Origin: Ceratobasidium sp. AG-K
Taxonomy: Eukaryota > Basidiomycota > Agaricomycetes > Cantharellales > Ceratobasidiaceae
Reading direction: 5' to 3'
DNA length: 64,000 nt
Assembly: GCA_037039685.1 (NCBI GenBank)
Contig: JAWNGF010000001.1
Location: forward strand, 6,200,001-6,264,000
The notes beneath the pieces are model-generated. The model saw only the letters and a program-made list of their open reading frames with translations. It was not told the origin of the DNA and made no database searches. Position 1 is the first letter of the stretch, and each line of letters starts with the position of its first letter. Shown in pieces: positions 11,974-24,791 of the stretch. Position numbers and translations under genes: made by a program.

Positions 11974-14762
11974 ATGGCTGAAGTTAGACAGCGAAGCACC
12001 AACAAAAACAAGGCACAAAGGCCGCAGGACGCGCCCGAGCCGACCAATCACAGGGTCACAAAACAAACCGTAAGCTTCCCCAGCAGTGCACGAGCATAGA
12101 TTCACATGGTTGTGCAGAGAGCTACTGGGTTTTACTGGGTTGCTGTCGCGGGACTTGTAGGGTGTGCGCTTACAGTATGTATATTACTTTCTCAGCGCAT
12201 ACGTGGGCACTAACGTGGGTTTGGTGAGTTTTCGGGATTGATCCCGTTGGGGAGTCGTCCCTCGGCGTCTAACGCGCAACTGAGCTTCAAGGTACAGCTC
12301 GGAGCGGATGTGGAAAAGCGAGACGCGGTCGTTGCAGCATTCCGCGTACGTGTTCTCTTTGGTCGTAATTCTAACCTATTGAAGCTACTGTGATACGCTT
12401 TAGCATGCATATTCTGCGTATGGTGCGTATCTGCCACGTCATTCCAACTAATTCACCAACCACCCAACGTGTAGAGAGAGATGCGTTTGGCGCTGATGAA
12501 TATCACCCCCTTGGCCAAAAAGGTTCCAACCTGACTGCGGCGGGTGGGATTGGGTATACTATTGCCGACTCGTTGGATACCATCATTATTATGCAACAAT
12601 CCGGTTATGACTTTGACGACGAATATGAGCGTGCGCGAAATTGGGTTCGGGACACGATGAGTTTTGATCGTGATGCGAATTTCAATACATTTGAGGTGGG
12701 TGCCACTGTGGGTTTCTGTCGGGCAAGTGTTAACAAGAGGTTTATGGGGTAGACGACCATCCGCGTTCTCGGCGGGCTTCTTTCAGCCCATTACTTGACG
12801 TCCGATGACATCTATCTTGCTCGGGCTCGGTGGGGATTTCCCGCTACCTTGATATGCGTTTGAGCTTACATTTGCCGGCACAGCGAGCTAGCGGACCGGA
12901 TAATGCCGGTGTTCGAGACCCCAGTAGGACTTCCGACCTCAATGGTCAACTTGTGCGAGTCTAAAAAGGTATATAGTTGTATGTTCGGGAGCCAGACACC
13001 CCACAACTAGTTCGTGTTTAGGACGGAGTATGCATCAGCAAAGGAGTAATGGATCAAGACAACGGCAACTTCATTAGCGTCGCTGAGGCTGCGACACTAC
13101 AGTTGGAGTTTAAATATTTAAGCTACTTGACGGATGAAGACAATTACTGGCGCGCAGTCGAAAAGGTGCGCATCGATCATTCTTCTAGTTCCTTGACTGA
13201 TGGTTCCAAGGTGATGGCAGTGATCAAGCAAGGAATAAGCCAGCCGATTGTTCCTATTTTCATGTCGTACGTGCTTGATTGCATGTCAGAATATCCGCGA
13301 ATATCGCTAATCACGGATGTAGAGGCGAGACGGGACAATTTGTTGTGTCTGATATCCGGCTTGGCTCACGAGGCGATTCATATTACGAGTATCTATTGTA
13401 AGTGTGAGATTATGGCCTTAACAACGATGGCTGATGTCCGATCAGAAAACAATATTTACAAACAGTGCGCATTTACTCTAATTATTCGTCCCTGCGTCCT
13501 CATTTTGTGTTGACAGGACCGCTCAGAAACAGTTTACCGAATGGTGAGTTTAACCCGTCCTTGGCTGAACGCATATACTGATTTTCACAAGATGTACGAC
13601 GATGCAATGGCCGCCATTCGCTCCAATCTGTTGATGAAAACCCCGACAAGTGGAATCGTGCATACGGGTGAGCTTCAGCCTTCGCGTAGTGGCGGATATC
13701 AACAACAGTCAGTCAATCGCATCACCCGGTACCTCCGAGTAGGCTAAACATTTTACAGCGATTGGAAACTTGTCCCAAAGCAAGATCACCTCGTCTGCTT
13801 CTTGGGAGGCTCACTCCTCCTCGGTGTTACGGATGGTGGACGGATGACGGTTCCTCCTGACGTTTCCAAATTCAATGAGCGTGAGAGAGCCGATTGGGCT
13901 ATGGGCGTCAAGTTGATCGAGGGGTGCATGGCAACTCATGAGACCGAGACGTACGTCAAGTTTGCTGCGCATTTCATCGCCACTCTCGGCTGAGTCGTTG
14001 GAACTTTTGTTGATTTTTGGTCGGATAGGGGCCTTGCACCCGAGATTGCCCATTTCAGAACAAAAAATGACCCTCCGATGGTACGCAACCAGGCCCCACT
14101 CGATTGGTATATCAAGGGTACTACCGAGTGGGTCAATTTTTGCTAGTTTGAGCAATCTATGGGCTCGGATTTCATTGACCAATATCCTTAGTGTGCACAA
14201 TGATATGTCGTACGATGCGCGGTACATTCTAAGGTATAGTCTAGTCGCATGTACATACTCAAGGCTAACCGCTCTCTTGTCCAGACCTGAGACCGTCGAG
14301 TCGTTATTTTTGGCCCATAGGCTGACTGGGGATCCCAAGTATCGCCGTTGGGGTTGGGGCATTTTCCAAGCTATTGAAAAGCACTGCAAGGTACCCACAG
14401 GTGGCTATGCCACCGTCTTGAACGTCGACAAGTTGCCTGTTCGATGGGACGACAAACAAGAAACCTTCCTGCTTGCAAGTGTCTCTTAACAAAGCCAACA
14501 TTTACAGTCGCTGACTCTTTACGTCAATAGAGCGAAACTCTAAAGTACCTGTTTTTATTGTTTTCCGACAGCAAGGTCTTACCACTAGACGGTGCGTCTA
14601 CTGCCCCGTTGGTTTACGCGCTACTGACTTGATTACTTGTGCAGAGGTCGTTTTCAACACGGAGGTAAGTAAGCTATTCATTCACAGGAATAAGTGTTAA
14701 ACTCCTATCAGGCTCATCCATTCCCGGTGTTCAGTGCCCATCTGAGCACCAGCTTCACCTGA
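11974..14762 (+). CDS. Mannosyl-oligosaccharide alpha-1,2-mannosidase, glycoside hydrolase family 47
   Basis: Type II membrane enzyme of the ER/Golgi that trims alpha-1,2-mannose from N-glycans. The start (MAEVRQRSTNKNK) gives a short basic cytosolic tail, then a single membrane anchor (WVAVAGLVGCALTVCILL). The catalytic domain follows: AFRHAYSAYERDAFGADEYH, GGIGYTIADSLDTIIIM, TIRVLGGLLSAHYL, GNFISVAEAATLQLEFKYLS, IRLGSRGDSYYEYL, KQYLQTDR, VHTGEL, DHLVCFLGGSLLLG, YILRPETVESLFLAHRLTGD, SETLKYLFLLFSD and NTEAHPFPVF near the end. These are the family's conserved blocks in order. At least a dozen short introns break the gene; every block could be joined in frame by GT..AG sites. The TGA is at 14760-14762. 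No broken motif was noticed. Confidence 0.92.
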
Positions 14763-14999
14763 ACACGAGTTCAATAAAATAGCGAGCCTAGGACTCATCG
14801 AGATTGTATTCAGACTATATGCATGTACTAGTACAGCCACCAATCGATTGATCCAGGCACTCATCGATAGAATATACCCAATATGGAAATATTTCCTAGC
14901 TGTGCGACCACGAGGCCGATCACTACAGTCGCGCCCGGCCACTACTTCCCCTCGACCTCAACCATCTCATTCACTTGAACGAACCTGGTGTTATCAATC

Positions 15000-15994
15000 A
15001 TGTCTGCTGTGGGTCCGATAAACGTATCCCATGTGACTTGACCATATCAATTTGGGTTTTGGCTAGCCTCACGATAACGATGACGACTTGAACGCGACTC
15101 AGACCAGCGGTTACAAGGTCACTGCGAAAAAGGTACGCGTGTATTGTGACCGTACACAATGGCATACCGTGTCTAAGGTCTTCTCGCTTTGCCCGCTAGA
15201 CCGTAGATGAATACGGTGCGCGTCATTTACCATCAATCGCCCACCTTTTTTAATAACTAATGTGGGCGCGTGTAGCCAACTTGGATGAAGGCGACGAGTC
15301 TCTTGCACGTTGGAAGGCCTCTCTGGGTATTCATAAAAGCGATCCTAATGCTGGTGCTGGTGCTAGTGCTGGTGGCGAGCCCAAAGTAATCGTCACGATA
15401 TATTATTGATAAAATGTTGACATGTGTATAGGTTACAGTCAAAAAGCTTTTCCTAACCTCTCCAAGCCGTCCCGAGGATATTGAACTCGACGTGACCAAT
15501 CCCGCTGCGTTGGAGAAGGTTAAGAAGGAGCCTATTGTGATCAAGGAGGGTGCGGAGTATAGGTAGGTAACTTGTTTGTGTCCCGCCTTTGGCTTTATAT
15601 TAAGAATTCGCGTAGCGTTGGTGTCGAGTGCCTAGTCGAGAACGCGGTGGTTACGGGCCTGCGCTACATCCACGTGGTTAAGCGTTCAGGCGTCAAAGGT
15701 AACATTGGCGCAAAATCTATTCACGACCCACGCTAATTCCGCTTTAGTCGACAAACTAGAACAGATGATAGGTTCCTATGGGCCCAATAAAGCTCCGCAC
15801 CGCACCACGTTCATCACAGAGGAAGCCCCTTCGGGGATGATCGCACGCAGCGGCACATACCATGTTAAGAGTCGAGTTTTCGACGATGATAACCATACCT
15901 ACGCTGGTAAGTTGACATAAAGGAGTGAATATCCCCCCATTCTGACGACACCAAAGAGTTTGACTGGTCCTTCAAGCTCGCCAAAGAGTGGTAA
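15000..15994 (+). CDS. RDI1: Rho GDP-dissociation inhibitor (RhoGDI, Rdi1 family)
   Basis: Cytosolic chaperone that extracts prenylated Rho/Cdc42 GTPases from membranes. The start MSAVGPIN is spliced at 15024 to an acidic N terminus, then YKVTAKKTVDEYANLD and DESLARWKASLGIHK, the N-terminal arm that contacts the GTPase switch regions. The immunoglobulin-like domain follows: VTVKKLFLTSSRPEDIELDV, IVIKEGAEYSVGVECLV, GLRYIHVVKRSGVK, DKLEQMIGSYGPNK, EEAPSGMIARSGTYHVKSRV and a final EFDWSFKLAKEW before TAA at 15992-15994. An Ala/Gly-Ala-Ser repeat (AGAGASAGG) sits between arm and domain. It fits functionally with Bem1 (26675) in Cdc42/Rho polarity, though the two are 11 kb apart. Confidence 0.93.
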
Positions 15995-17180
15995 TTCAGA
16001 CTTGGAGGATGTGACAACTGTATGAATTGATTACTTTCTATTTCAATCGAAACGTCGTTTTTCTAGCTCGGGTTAAGAAACATTATAAGCTATGAGTGGT
16101 TGGTATCAAAGCTAACGCCAGCTAGAGCTAGTTAGTACCTACAGGTTCGTTGCGCTTGTATGGCCGTAAGTGTATCACGGGATCCAAGGAAGAATCAGGA
16201 TCATCAACGGTTGGTACAGATCAAGTATGTGCTTGATCTTTTCAAATTTGCTGGCACACCAAATGATCGTGTCCACTCGACCTTGCCCTGTTTGTTCGGT
16301 AAACCGAGCACTCTGTCTAGCATATCATTGTCATCATTCTCCAACAAAGCAACTGATCGGAAGGTCGATTTAATATGAATCGCTTGAACCTCGCAACTCG
16401 AGGCGAGCACATGAACTGGAGAGCGCTAATGTCTTATGACGCCTTCACCCCAAATACGGGCTCTCCGGGGATCAACCGAGCCGGCTTTGAGAACCCTAAC
16501 CTACATAATCATCTTGATCTACACTATAGCAAATGTATGTTATCAGGTTCTCAGCTAGAGTAATGTTGGCCAAGGGTAAGAGTGTTTTGGACTCCCGGCG
16601 AGTGGAAACTCCGACTACATAGTGTTTGGCGTCCTGAGGAGCTGGAGACTGAGCGCGGATCTCAGGGCAAAGCATTGCAGAAAGGGGTTTGCGTTCAAGG
16701 CTCTGTTGTTAATTAATCGATAGTGAGTCAGTGCATTTTTGCCAGCAGTCACCTTCGGTCATCCACGTTGTGTTCCACGACCGGGCGCATATACCCCGCC
16801 ACCTTCTGTCTGAAACTACCCGAACAATCCTTGTCGCGAGGCAGCAGGGCTTGGCTGTAAAAAAGTCACGTGCAATCATATACTTTCGTCATTTGATGGG
16901 CTTGGGGAGTGACAGAGCGTGACAGAATGACGAGAATGCGCAGCTCACACGTGCGTTGCCTGGGGCAGTGTGACGTCGTTCCGTGGTGTTAAGCGACATG
17001 CCGTGGCTTATGCCGCCTAGGCATGCATGCCCAGCTCGGGTGCCAAGTGCTGAGCCAGGGTCGTGTGACAACCAGTACTATTGTGGAAGACGCGATTGTA
17101 TTGTTTTTCACCGTTCGTGGATATGTAAAAGACATGGAGCGGAACACATGGCTTTTTGCCTCGCTCCCGCTGCCTAGGTC
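15995..17180. other. Intergenic region, no recognised gene
   Basis: About 1.2 kb with only short open frames (for example 16160-16378 and 16375-16563 +) that show no known motif and do not extend by splicing into a longer product. Probably the RhoGDI 3' UTR plus the promoter of the gene at 17181. Confidence 0.4.
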
Positions 17181-18655
17181 ATGTTGCCCATCTTGCCTCT
17201 GTTGGCGCTGTCTGCAGCTATACGCGCTGCCCCCATAGCTGACATCCCCGTGTCGCTCTTGACGAACGCACAGATTAATCTTGTCCGAGAAAGACTTATT
17301 GAAGGTTCTCAAGCCAGGTGGGTCGCAACTAAATGTAATACAAATCATTCTCTAACGCACTTTCTGAGGTTAGTTGGGAGTTAGGGACATCAACTCAGGC
17401 ACTACTAGAATACGACTATGCTCCTCTGTCTATCTATGGTTCTCTTGGACTCAAGATCCCAAATCCTCCTGATGCTTCTCTCACTCCGGGCTCGGTCTAC
17501 TCGGTGACGGATAGGATAGTTCAGACACGGAATCCACTCGTTACCGAAGCGTTTGTTTATGATGGGGCGGTCGGTGATCCACCAAGTGAGCGAGAGTTTC
17601 ATCATCCATTGGCGTATGATTGATCGAAAACACCCGACAAGGTTTGGGTGTAGCCATGCTTCTCGCGAACTTTTCAGGGGCCCAGGGCGGAGACTACAAC
17701 ACGGCCATTCAGCAGCAACTGGATCTCCTCTTGTACAAGGCCCCGCGCAACTGGGACGGAGCCATTTCGCATCGCAGCGAGCAGGTTCAATTGTGGAGTG
17801 ATAACGTGTTTATGGTCCCGCCATTCTTGGCCTATTATGCAGCGTTGCACAACAACACCGGGGTCATGACGGAGGCATATAATCAAGTGGTTTAACGGAA
17901 CTAATTGGCACCCGGCAGAGTTTATTGACCGTACCCTGACGCAGATTAGGACGTACCGTGACAATCTCAAAGTCGATAACCACACTGGACTTTGGCGTCA
18001 TATTCAACTTGGGGAGGGCGTAGATGTCGGGCATTGGTCGACAGGAAATGGGTGGGCCGCAGCTGGAATGATGCGTGTACTCGCCACAATGGCAAATTCC
18101 CCCCTTGGCTCCAACTATCCCTCGGAACAAGTCAATCTTGCACGATGGATTGCAGGCATCCTCACCTCGGCCTGGGCGTACCAACTCCCCAATGGTACAC
18201 TGTACAACTACCCCGACTTGACTTCCCCGTTCTCGGCCACGCCATCCTTCACTGCCTCCCCATCTTCGGCCTTTTCCGATGCGTCTGGTACAGCACTCTT
18301 GGCATCCGTCACGTATCGCCTTGCGGCGCACCTCGTTCGCCACCCCACCATCACGTTTAGAAATGCGACAGGGACGGAGACCTATCCACTCACCGAACTC
18401 TTAGCCCGCAACGGATTCAGCGTGCGTTCGCTGCTTGAGCCCGCAGCCAAAGCGCGTCAAGGTGTTGCTGCGAGCATAGACTCCGAGACTGGTTGGCTGC
18501 GTAATGTGGTCAATCCCTGGAGCTATTCGCAGAGGGGAACGGTTAGTCCCGAAGGCCAGGCGTTTGTACTGATGCTTGAAGCTGCGGCAAGGGATTGGGA
18601 ATCGTTGATCACGACAACCGATCGCAATGCTCTTGAAGCTGGGTTGGGTGAATGA
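17181..18655 (+). CDS. Secreted six-hairpin (alpha/alpha-6 barrel) glycosidase-like protein
   Basis: Predicted extracellular carbohydrate-active protein resembling fungal proteins annotated as six-hairpin glycosidase-like (GH88/GH105-type fold). It starts with a signal peptide, MLPILPLLALSAAIRAAP. Exons: 17181-17317, about 17372-17587, 17637-17889 and 17945-18655. Core pieces: RNWDGAISHRSEQVQLWSDN, FMVPPFLAYYAAL, TGLWRHIQLGEGVDVGHWST then GNGWAAAGMMRVLATM, and DASGTALLASVTYRLAAHL. The HWSTGNGWAAAGM block corresponds to the conserved W-x-x-GNGW region of unsaturated glucuronyl/rhamnogalacturonyl hydrolases. Potential N-glycosylation sites (NNT, NHT, NGT, NAT) fit secretion. Substrate is unknown; I cannot assign the acidic catalytic residue with confidence. 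Confidence 0.8.
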
Positions 18656-18969
18656 TCTGAATGGGCTTGACAATTCGAGGACCTTTCACGTCTCATGAAC
18701 ACTTAGAATGTGGACTTTACGAATGCGTCGAGTACGTGCTGTATTTTCTATCTATCCTGTCCTCTTTTTTTTTTGCTACGATCCCTACTCCGGTAGTATG
18801 CTTTGCAACGCAACCCCACAAGAACGAATGTAATGTACGCAGTGTTGATTTATATAAAACATACAAATGTTAGATGGATGCGATAACTACACAAGAGCGA
18901 CACTGAACGAAGGCATGGCGAAGAATTTTCAGCATAGTGTCCTTTGGGCACGAATGTAGTTGTACAGGA

Positions 18970-21900
18970 CTAACGATATTCGTCAATCTGGAATGGAGAA
19001 ATTAGGTCATACGTGTGATCGTTCAGCGTTGCTCCCTTGTCGGAACTGAACTTGTCCTTGACTTTGGAAAACAACCCTCCAAACGAGATATTTCCGGAAC
19101 CTTTCTGGCGTCCGCCGATCTCTTCTCCCGCAGCAGCCGCCCCCGCTACAGAACCATAACATTCCACCAGTATACGTTCTAGACGCCGAGGGCTACTATC
19201 GCTTGGTGCACGCGTTGCACTCTCGAGCCGAGTTACTAGGAATGTGGAGAGCCCTTGGAAGGATAACGGCAGCACTGGTAAAGGTCCCGGGACCACATAG
19301 ATCTTCCCGCGCGGGCCAGCCAAGGCTTGGATAGTCGAATCCTTCCAAAGCTCCGATGTATCCGCCACGGGGACAGTTTCGTTCGCACCAGGCGTGTGAA
19401 GCTCTAAAAATAATCGGCAGAGCCAAGGGTCGCGATCGTGGTTCCCTTTGATAAAGTATAATACGACACGCGCAGCATGTTCTCCCGACTTGCTGGCGGC
19501 GATAGCTGCTGGCGTAGCCTGAATATTGGTACTGCCATAGTGGGAAAGCAAGCGTAACAGATGCCGGAAGTTGGGTCCCTGGATGTGGAATGCTGTATTC
19601 TCGCCGATCATGATGCTAGGCGGGAAAGCTTCAGCTGGAGGCATAGGGACTGGTGAAGGGGGGTCCGGGTCTCGGAATCCATAGGCTGAGTTTGGTTAAT
19701 CAGTAATAATCGGGTATATGCGCCTACTTTTACTCACAAACTCCCTGTAGCAAGTTATCAGCCAACGGTGCGTCCGCTTGGACCTCGTTCAAGTTCGTTT
19801 TGGAGGCGTTACGAGACTGTAGGAGTGTATTTGCTGGTTCGGGAGGCTGGAGCATCAGACCACTGGAACTACCGGAAGGCTCCTCATCAATAGCCCATGT
19901 ACGATGTGGAGACTCGGTGGGAGGAGTCGAGCTCGGGTTGGTTTTCCCAGTAAAGAACATGGACGCTCGAGATAGGCGCGAAGCAGGCGCAGCGTTTGCG
20001 TGCGAAGCAGACATCACACGTTGACGCGCAAGTCCGGTTCCACCGTGTTCCGAATGCAGGAGCACTTCTGAGGCTGGACGTGCATGTGATGCAGTGCGTG
20101 GTCGGGGGACAGCGGGTGGAGACGCAGTAGCACTCCTCTGGACAAGCTCAGGTCGTGTTGGGGGACTCCGGGCGCGCGGCGCTTCAGCTGGTGGGGCGAC
20201 ATTGTGTGGCCTCTCCACAGGCGGGGCGGCTGGCTGCCCAGGTTCTCTCCTCACAAGGCTATTGTTATGACTGGGCGGAATGATTTCAATCAACGGAGGC
20301 TCAGCTACCCGGGGTGGAGACCGACTCTCTCTTGGATAGCTTTCGCTCCGGTTAGGTGGAGATCGGGGAGCGGCGCCAAACGATGGACCCGGAGAGTTAT
20401 GCGCAGAAGGATCCACCGGAATTAAAGGTTGAGCAGGTTCATTGATTATAACAGGAGAATGAGTTGCTGAATTGGTGACTTCCTCGTACGCAGGTGGTGG
20501 TGGCTCGTCATCTTCGTGCGCATTCAAAAGGGGCGCTTGATTAGACGCTGCTGATCCAACGGCAACCACTGGTGAAGAACTGGTCGTGGACCTTGGCAAA
20601 GGTGTGGCCAATGGGATTGATGATCCGGGCGCTCGCTCAAGCGCACTTGGTGCGGACCCCTGTCGAGGCAAATGCGGTACGGGTTTGAGCGCGGGGACAG
20701 GATCCTGCTCTGGCGGTGGCGTTCGCCGCGAAACTGGACTCCGTGCATTCAGACTGCTACCTGGACTGTCATAATGCCCAACAAAGCCCGAACCACTCAA
20801 CGAAACCTCGCGCATGCTCGCCTCCAATGCACGCTGAAGTTCGTAATCCTCATCAGAACCCATCACACCTGCTGAATCGGCCAGACTCAGGCGCAGAGCT
20901 TCGCGCAACTCTTCTTCGTGACTATGACTTCCTTCTGAAACGAGTGGTGAAGCGATGAGGGTCGGAGAGTTGCCTACGGTGGACGTGCTGGGCAGTGTAG
21001 ACGGCGAGGCGACGGGTACTTTGGGAGGCAATGGCAGCTCATTGGTAGAGGCGCGTTCCTTGGGTGGAATTGGGGGTTCCTTAGGCGGTAAAGGCAGTTT
21101 GTTGGCAGTAGCGGTCCCAGACCTATGCAATCCATCCGACCACGGTCCGTGGACCAGGGTAGCTGGTGAGGTGACAGCATGTTTAGGAGGTGGAGGGAGT
21201 GGTGGTGCCCCATTGGTTCCTATCATTGGAACCGGCATCTGAAGCCCAAGAACAGGGGGTGGCGGTGGTGGCGGCGCATGAGCTGGTGGCGGCGGCTGCT
21301 CCATGTGTGTCGCCTGGGGTATGGATGGCATTGGCTGAAACGGCCTAAAGTGCGCGTTCGGTCGCGGGGCGATTCCTCCAATCCAGCTATTGGCATCTTG
21401 ATGAACAGGAGCGTGGGTCGATGCGAATGGCATGGGGAAAGCAGGCGTATGTGTCGGTGGGGCTGGAGTCGGCGGTGCTGGGGGTAACATGTTTGGAACT
21501 GGCGTACCAGGAGCTTGGGGATAGAGCGGGAGTGAAAGATGACGGGACTGCGCGGTTGTTTGCTGTTGCTGCATGGTCGAAACCTGGGGTTCAGATTGCA
21601 TGTGGGGCAGGGTTGGTGGATGCGGGTGGTGAGTCGGAGGTGGGGGTATCGGTGTATGTCCTCGGTTCATAATAGGAGGGGGCGGAGGTGGGGCGGTAAA
21701 ATGCGAATGAGAATACGATCGTGCACGAGCAGCATCTCCCGTAGATATGATAGGCGGTGGACCCGGGGACAGAGGCGACAAGTTACTCATCTGGGGAGAC
21801 ATCGTGCCCATTTGTGGAAACGCCTGAGGCGACCAGTTGTGTCCATGAGGCGCCGGACTAGGTGTAAATCTCGAAGATAGGCCGGGTTGCAAGTGAAACT

Positions 21901-22297
21901 GCGGGCTTGTCGGCATCATCGAAGCCTCGGCCTGATGTTTCCCAGCGTCAAACATCCTCACGTGCTCCGGTGGGATCGCGTTGCCAAGCCTCGGAGCAGC
22001 GGACATGGTGCTGGCAGGGAGCGAGCCTGTCCGGTGGGCGGGGTCAGTTGATGGGTGCATCCATGGTGGCGGACCAGGTGGTATCAGCGGACTCAAGACT
22101 TGGTCCCCTCCCCATTGGGAATTTAGTTCAGGTTTGGGAGGGAGTAACGGTGGCGCGCTAGGAAATGGTTGAGGGTCGGGTGTTTGTGGGTAGGTTGGTT
22201 GAGGCCATGGTTGGTTGTGTGCGTTGGGTTGATAATGGGTAGGCGGACATTGAGAGTGGGGTGGCTGATTATGATTGGTTTGTGGATCGTGGTACAT
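18970..22297 (-). CDS. Proline-rich disordered protein with two ubiquitin-interacting motifs
   Basis: Function not recognised. Two exons (22297-19738 and 19685-18970) separated by a 52-bp intron encode about 1,090 residues. The N-terminal 450 residues are a Pro/His/Gln-rich low-complexity region with many polyproline runs (candidate SH3/WW ligands). Two ubiquitin-interacting motifs follow at about residues 458-472 (HEEELREALRLSLADS) and 481-496 (DYELQRALEASMRE), each with the A-L-x-x-S core. A second Ser/Pro-rich region leads to a folded-looking C-terminal part of about 200 residues (FHIQGPNFRHLLRLLSHYGS, VVLYFIKGNHDRDPWLCRLF, IYVVPGPLPVLPLSFQGL). The first in-frame ATG (22297) was chosen; an upstream exon cannot be excluded. 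UIMs plus polyproline suggest an endocytic or ubiquitin-sorting adaptor; this is inference. Confidence 0.8.
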
Positions 22298-23483
22298 TCT
22301 GCCATACCGACAAGCCAATCCGTCCGTCAGCAAACGCCAATTGAGACTGTTCGGTCACAGGCGCTTATTGACAGATGCAACTCACCCGCGTTCAACGACT
22401 CCCCGCAATGATCCAACTCACAATTCGATTCGACTGATCTAAATGTGGAAACAAGGAGCGACGAATACAAACCTCGGTCAGACCAAAAGACTCGTTTACA
22501 TACTAAACGCAGGACCCACCCAGTACAGCGCGCAGCTCAGTTTACCTAGCCCGGTCGTGTCTCGGGATGTATCGGGGGCAGTGAGAACTCCACTCCAAAC
22601 GCCGATCTTCCAACCCGAGGCCCGAGTTTTTATGAAGATGCCAAGCCCTGTCCGGCACTCGACTGCGCAGCGTCACAAGATTCGAACCACTCGCGAAGAG
22701 GACGTATTTATAATTATGACGAGCGTGGGTTTCAGCGTTCAAGGCGGTGTTACTAGGCGACGCTTGGGATGGACGTAAAATCGTCGAGAATGCGTTATGG
22801 TTGAGCGTCGTGGCCAGAGATTGGACTAGGGTTGCCAGTGGTCGAAAGGAAGGTGAGCGGGTGGACAGCGTAAAATGCCGGAATTAGCTGGTTTTAAGCG
22901 CTCCACGAACGAGGCACTGGCTAGCTTGGCTAGATTCTGGACTCTTATATATATTGGACTTAAGGGTCGTTACGAGTGCCTTGTGGCACTCCCGCATTAG
23001 GAGATTATAACGGTTGAACGGATGTAAATGGGAAACAATACCAGTCTAGGAGACACATGATACATGAGCTCATATTATTCATCGAGCAAACTCGGCCGAT
23101 TGACTCTCGGTCTGCACACATACGCGACCATATTTGAGTAAAGAAGTGGTTGCCCGAGCGCTTGCATCAACCCGGAATATGGCGGCAATTTGACGCACGT
23201 GCATTTTCAGTAGCAGTTCATAGTAATACTGTACAATGGCAAGCGAGGCACAAAAGTGATAAACATGAGGGCGAGGGTCCGCCGGAACGAAAGCGAAAAA
23301 AACCTAAAAACCGAAGATGAAGACGAAGAACGAACATATACATATACAGTAAGAGGATAGGCATTATACAGGAGCAGGCCTAAGAGGGTATCCATGGAAA
23401 AGTGCTTTTTTGACTGGGCAGTGCTTGATACTAGGACATGTTAAGTGTAAAACACTCGATCGCAGACATCGCATACTCACAAT
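22298..23483. other. Intergenic region between two minus-strand genes
   Basis: About 1.2 kb. The left part is the promoter of the UIM-protein gene; the right part is the 3' flank of the gene at 23484. Open frames on either strand (for example 22443-22778 +) show no recognisable motif or coding pattern. Confidence 0.4.
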
Positions 23484-24683
23484 TTACCGCTCGATAGACT
23501 CACTCCTCTTCCTCCTCACCCTCCTGACCGGCATCGGGGTCCTTCTTCCGGTATCGGAGTCGCCCATATCGCCATCCAATGGGGTGTTTGGCTCATCAAC
23601 TTCATCCCTTAATGGGCGCCGCAAGGCCAACGACAAGCCAACGGGCGACAATGGAGTGGCATTCGCACCGGTAGCCGGAAGACCAGCCGATTCGCCCAGC
23701 AGCAAAGGAAGTTCGGATAGGGCTAGCATGGGCGAGAGGTTCGCCCGCAACGGAGTCGGGACAGGGGGAGGGGAGCGCAGAGGCTGGCGATGTTGGTTGA
23801 CAATCAATGACCCAAGTGTGTTCATCATTGAATGCAACCTCGGACTGCTTCCGGTCGAAACAACCGAATCCGAGTCCGAGTCGTGGCCATCGTGCTCGAT
23901 GTCCTGGAAGGGTTCGTCGAGGTGGGTGTGGGTTGGATCGAACAGCACAGATGCATGATCGATGCGGAAGGTGTGCATACTGCAAGGGCGATAACGCACG
24001 CCCACTTCGTTGCCGCTGAACATCGGTCGTCAGCATACGAGCGCTGTGCATTACATGGCAACGCACCATCGCAGGCAGCCCACTCGCTCTCGGGTACACT
24101 TGCACATGGACTTGGATCGAGGCATGGGGTAAGCGTGTTCGGGCAAGGTGCCCACCATGGCCTCATCGTCGTCGGGATCGATTAGCGCCGCCCCAGAGCG
24201 CATACGGGGCACATTGAGCGCCGCATTGTGTAACACAGCGCCGCATCCGTTTCCACTTCGGGGCCGAATGAGTGATCTACGCAGTGGCGCTCGACCGACC
24301 GATTTCGCTCTCGATGGCCGTAAGTCGATGACGCTCGGGAGTGGGGAGGGCCGATAATGGTATAGTTCAGATGTCGAGCTCATGTTGTTCTCCTCTTCTT
24401 CGCTCTCGACATCGCTCATATCCTCGGGACCACCGCAAATTACATAACGCACGCCTTGTCTGTCGTTGGCCCCGCGCAACGCAGTGAGCAGAATACAGTC
24501 TGGGTTTTCTCGGCCGGTAGCATAAGAAGTAGATGGGAACAAGTCGACTCGACCGCCGCTCCGGATAGCACCCCGACGACGGAGACGGGAGGCATGGGCG
24601 GCGTTTTGGAGCAACTCGCTGGGAATGTCGTCAAACTCGGGATCCATGTTTCGGGCCCGTTGTAGCCTCGTGGCAAAAGACAT
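23484..24683 (-). CDS. Unknown protein with a Cys-rich motif
   Basis: Not assigned to a named family. Exon 1 is 24683 to about 24061 and exon 2 about 24005 to 23484, joined by an intron of about 55 bp. The N terminus (MSFATRLQRARNMDPEFDD) is followed by PSELLQNAAHASRLRRRGA, a hydrophobic patch (DCILLTALRGA) and an acidic Ser/Glu run (SDVESEEEENN). The splice junction joins MCKCTRERVGCLR to CGNEVGVRYRPC, giving a compact C-x-C-x6-C-x2-C-x10-C pattern, which may bind zinc. The rest is Ser/Pro-rich with a basic C terminus (RRVRRKRSESIER) that could act as a nuclear signal. That the intron recreates an orderly Cys motif supports a real gene. Confidence 0.65.
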
Positions 24684-24791
24684 CGCTGAGATCTGGGCTG
24701 TTTAGATGTGTCGGACCGGGGGTGAGGCTAGAGGAGATGGAGTCGACGATGGATGCGGAGCTCTATATTTCAATCTTTCCGGGTGACCTAA

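Noticed and set aside
20955..21880. Several plus-strand open frames opposite the UIM gene
   Set aside because: Antisense shadows of the Pro-rich coding sequence, with Gly/Trp/Arg-rich translations expected from complementing Pro codons.
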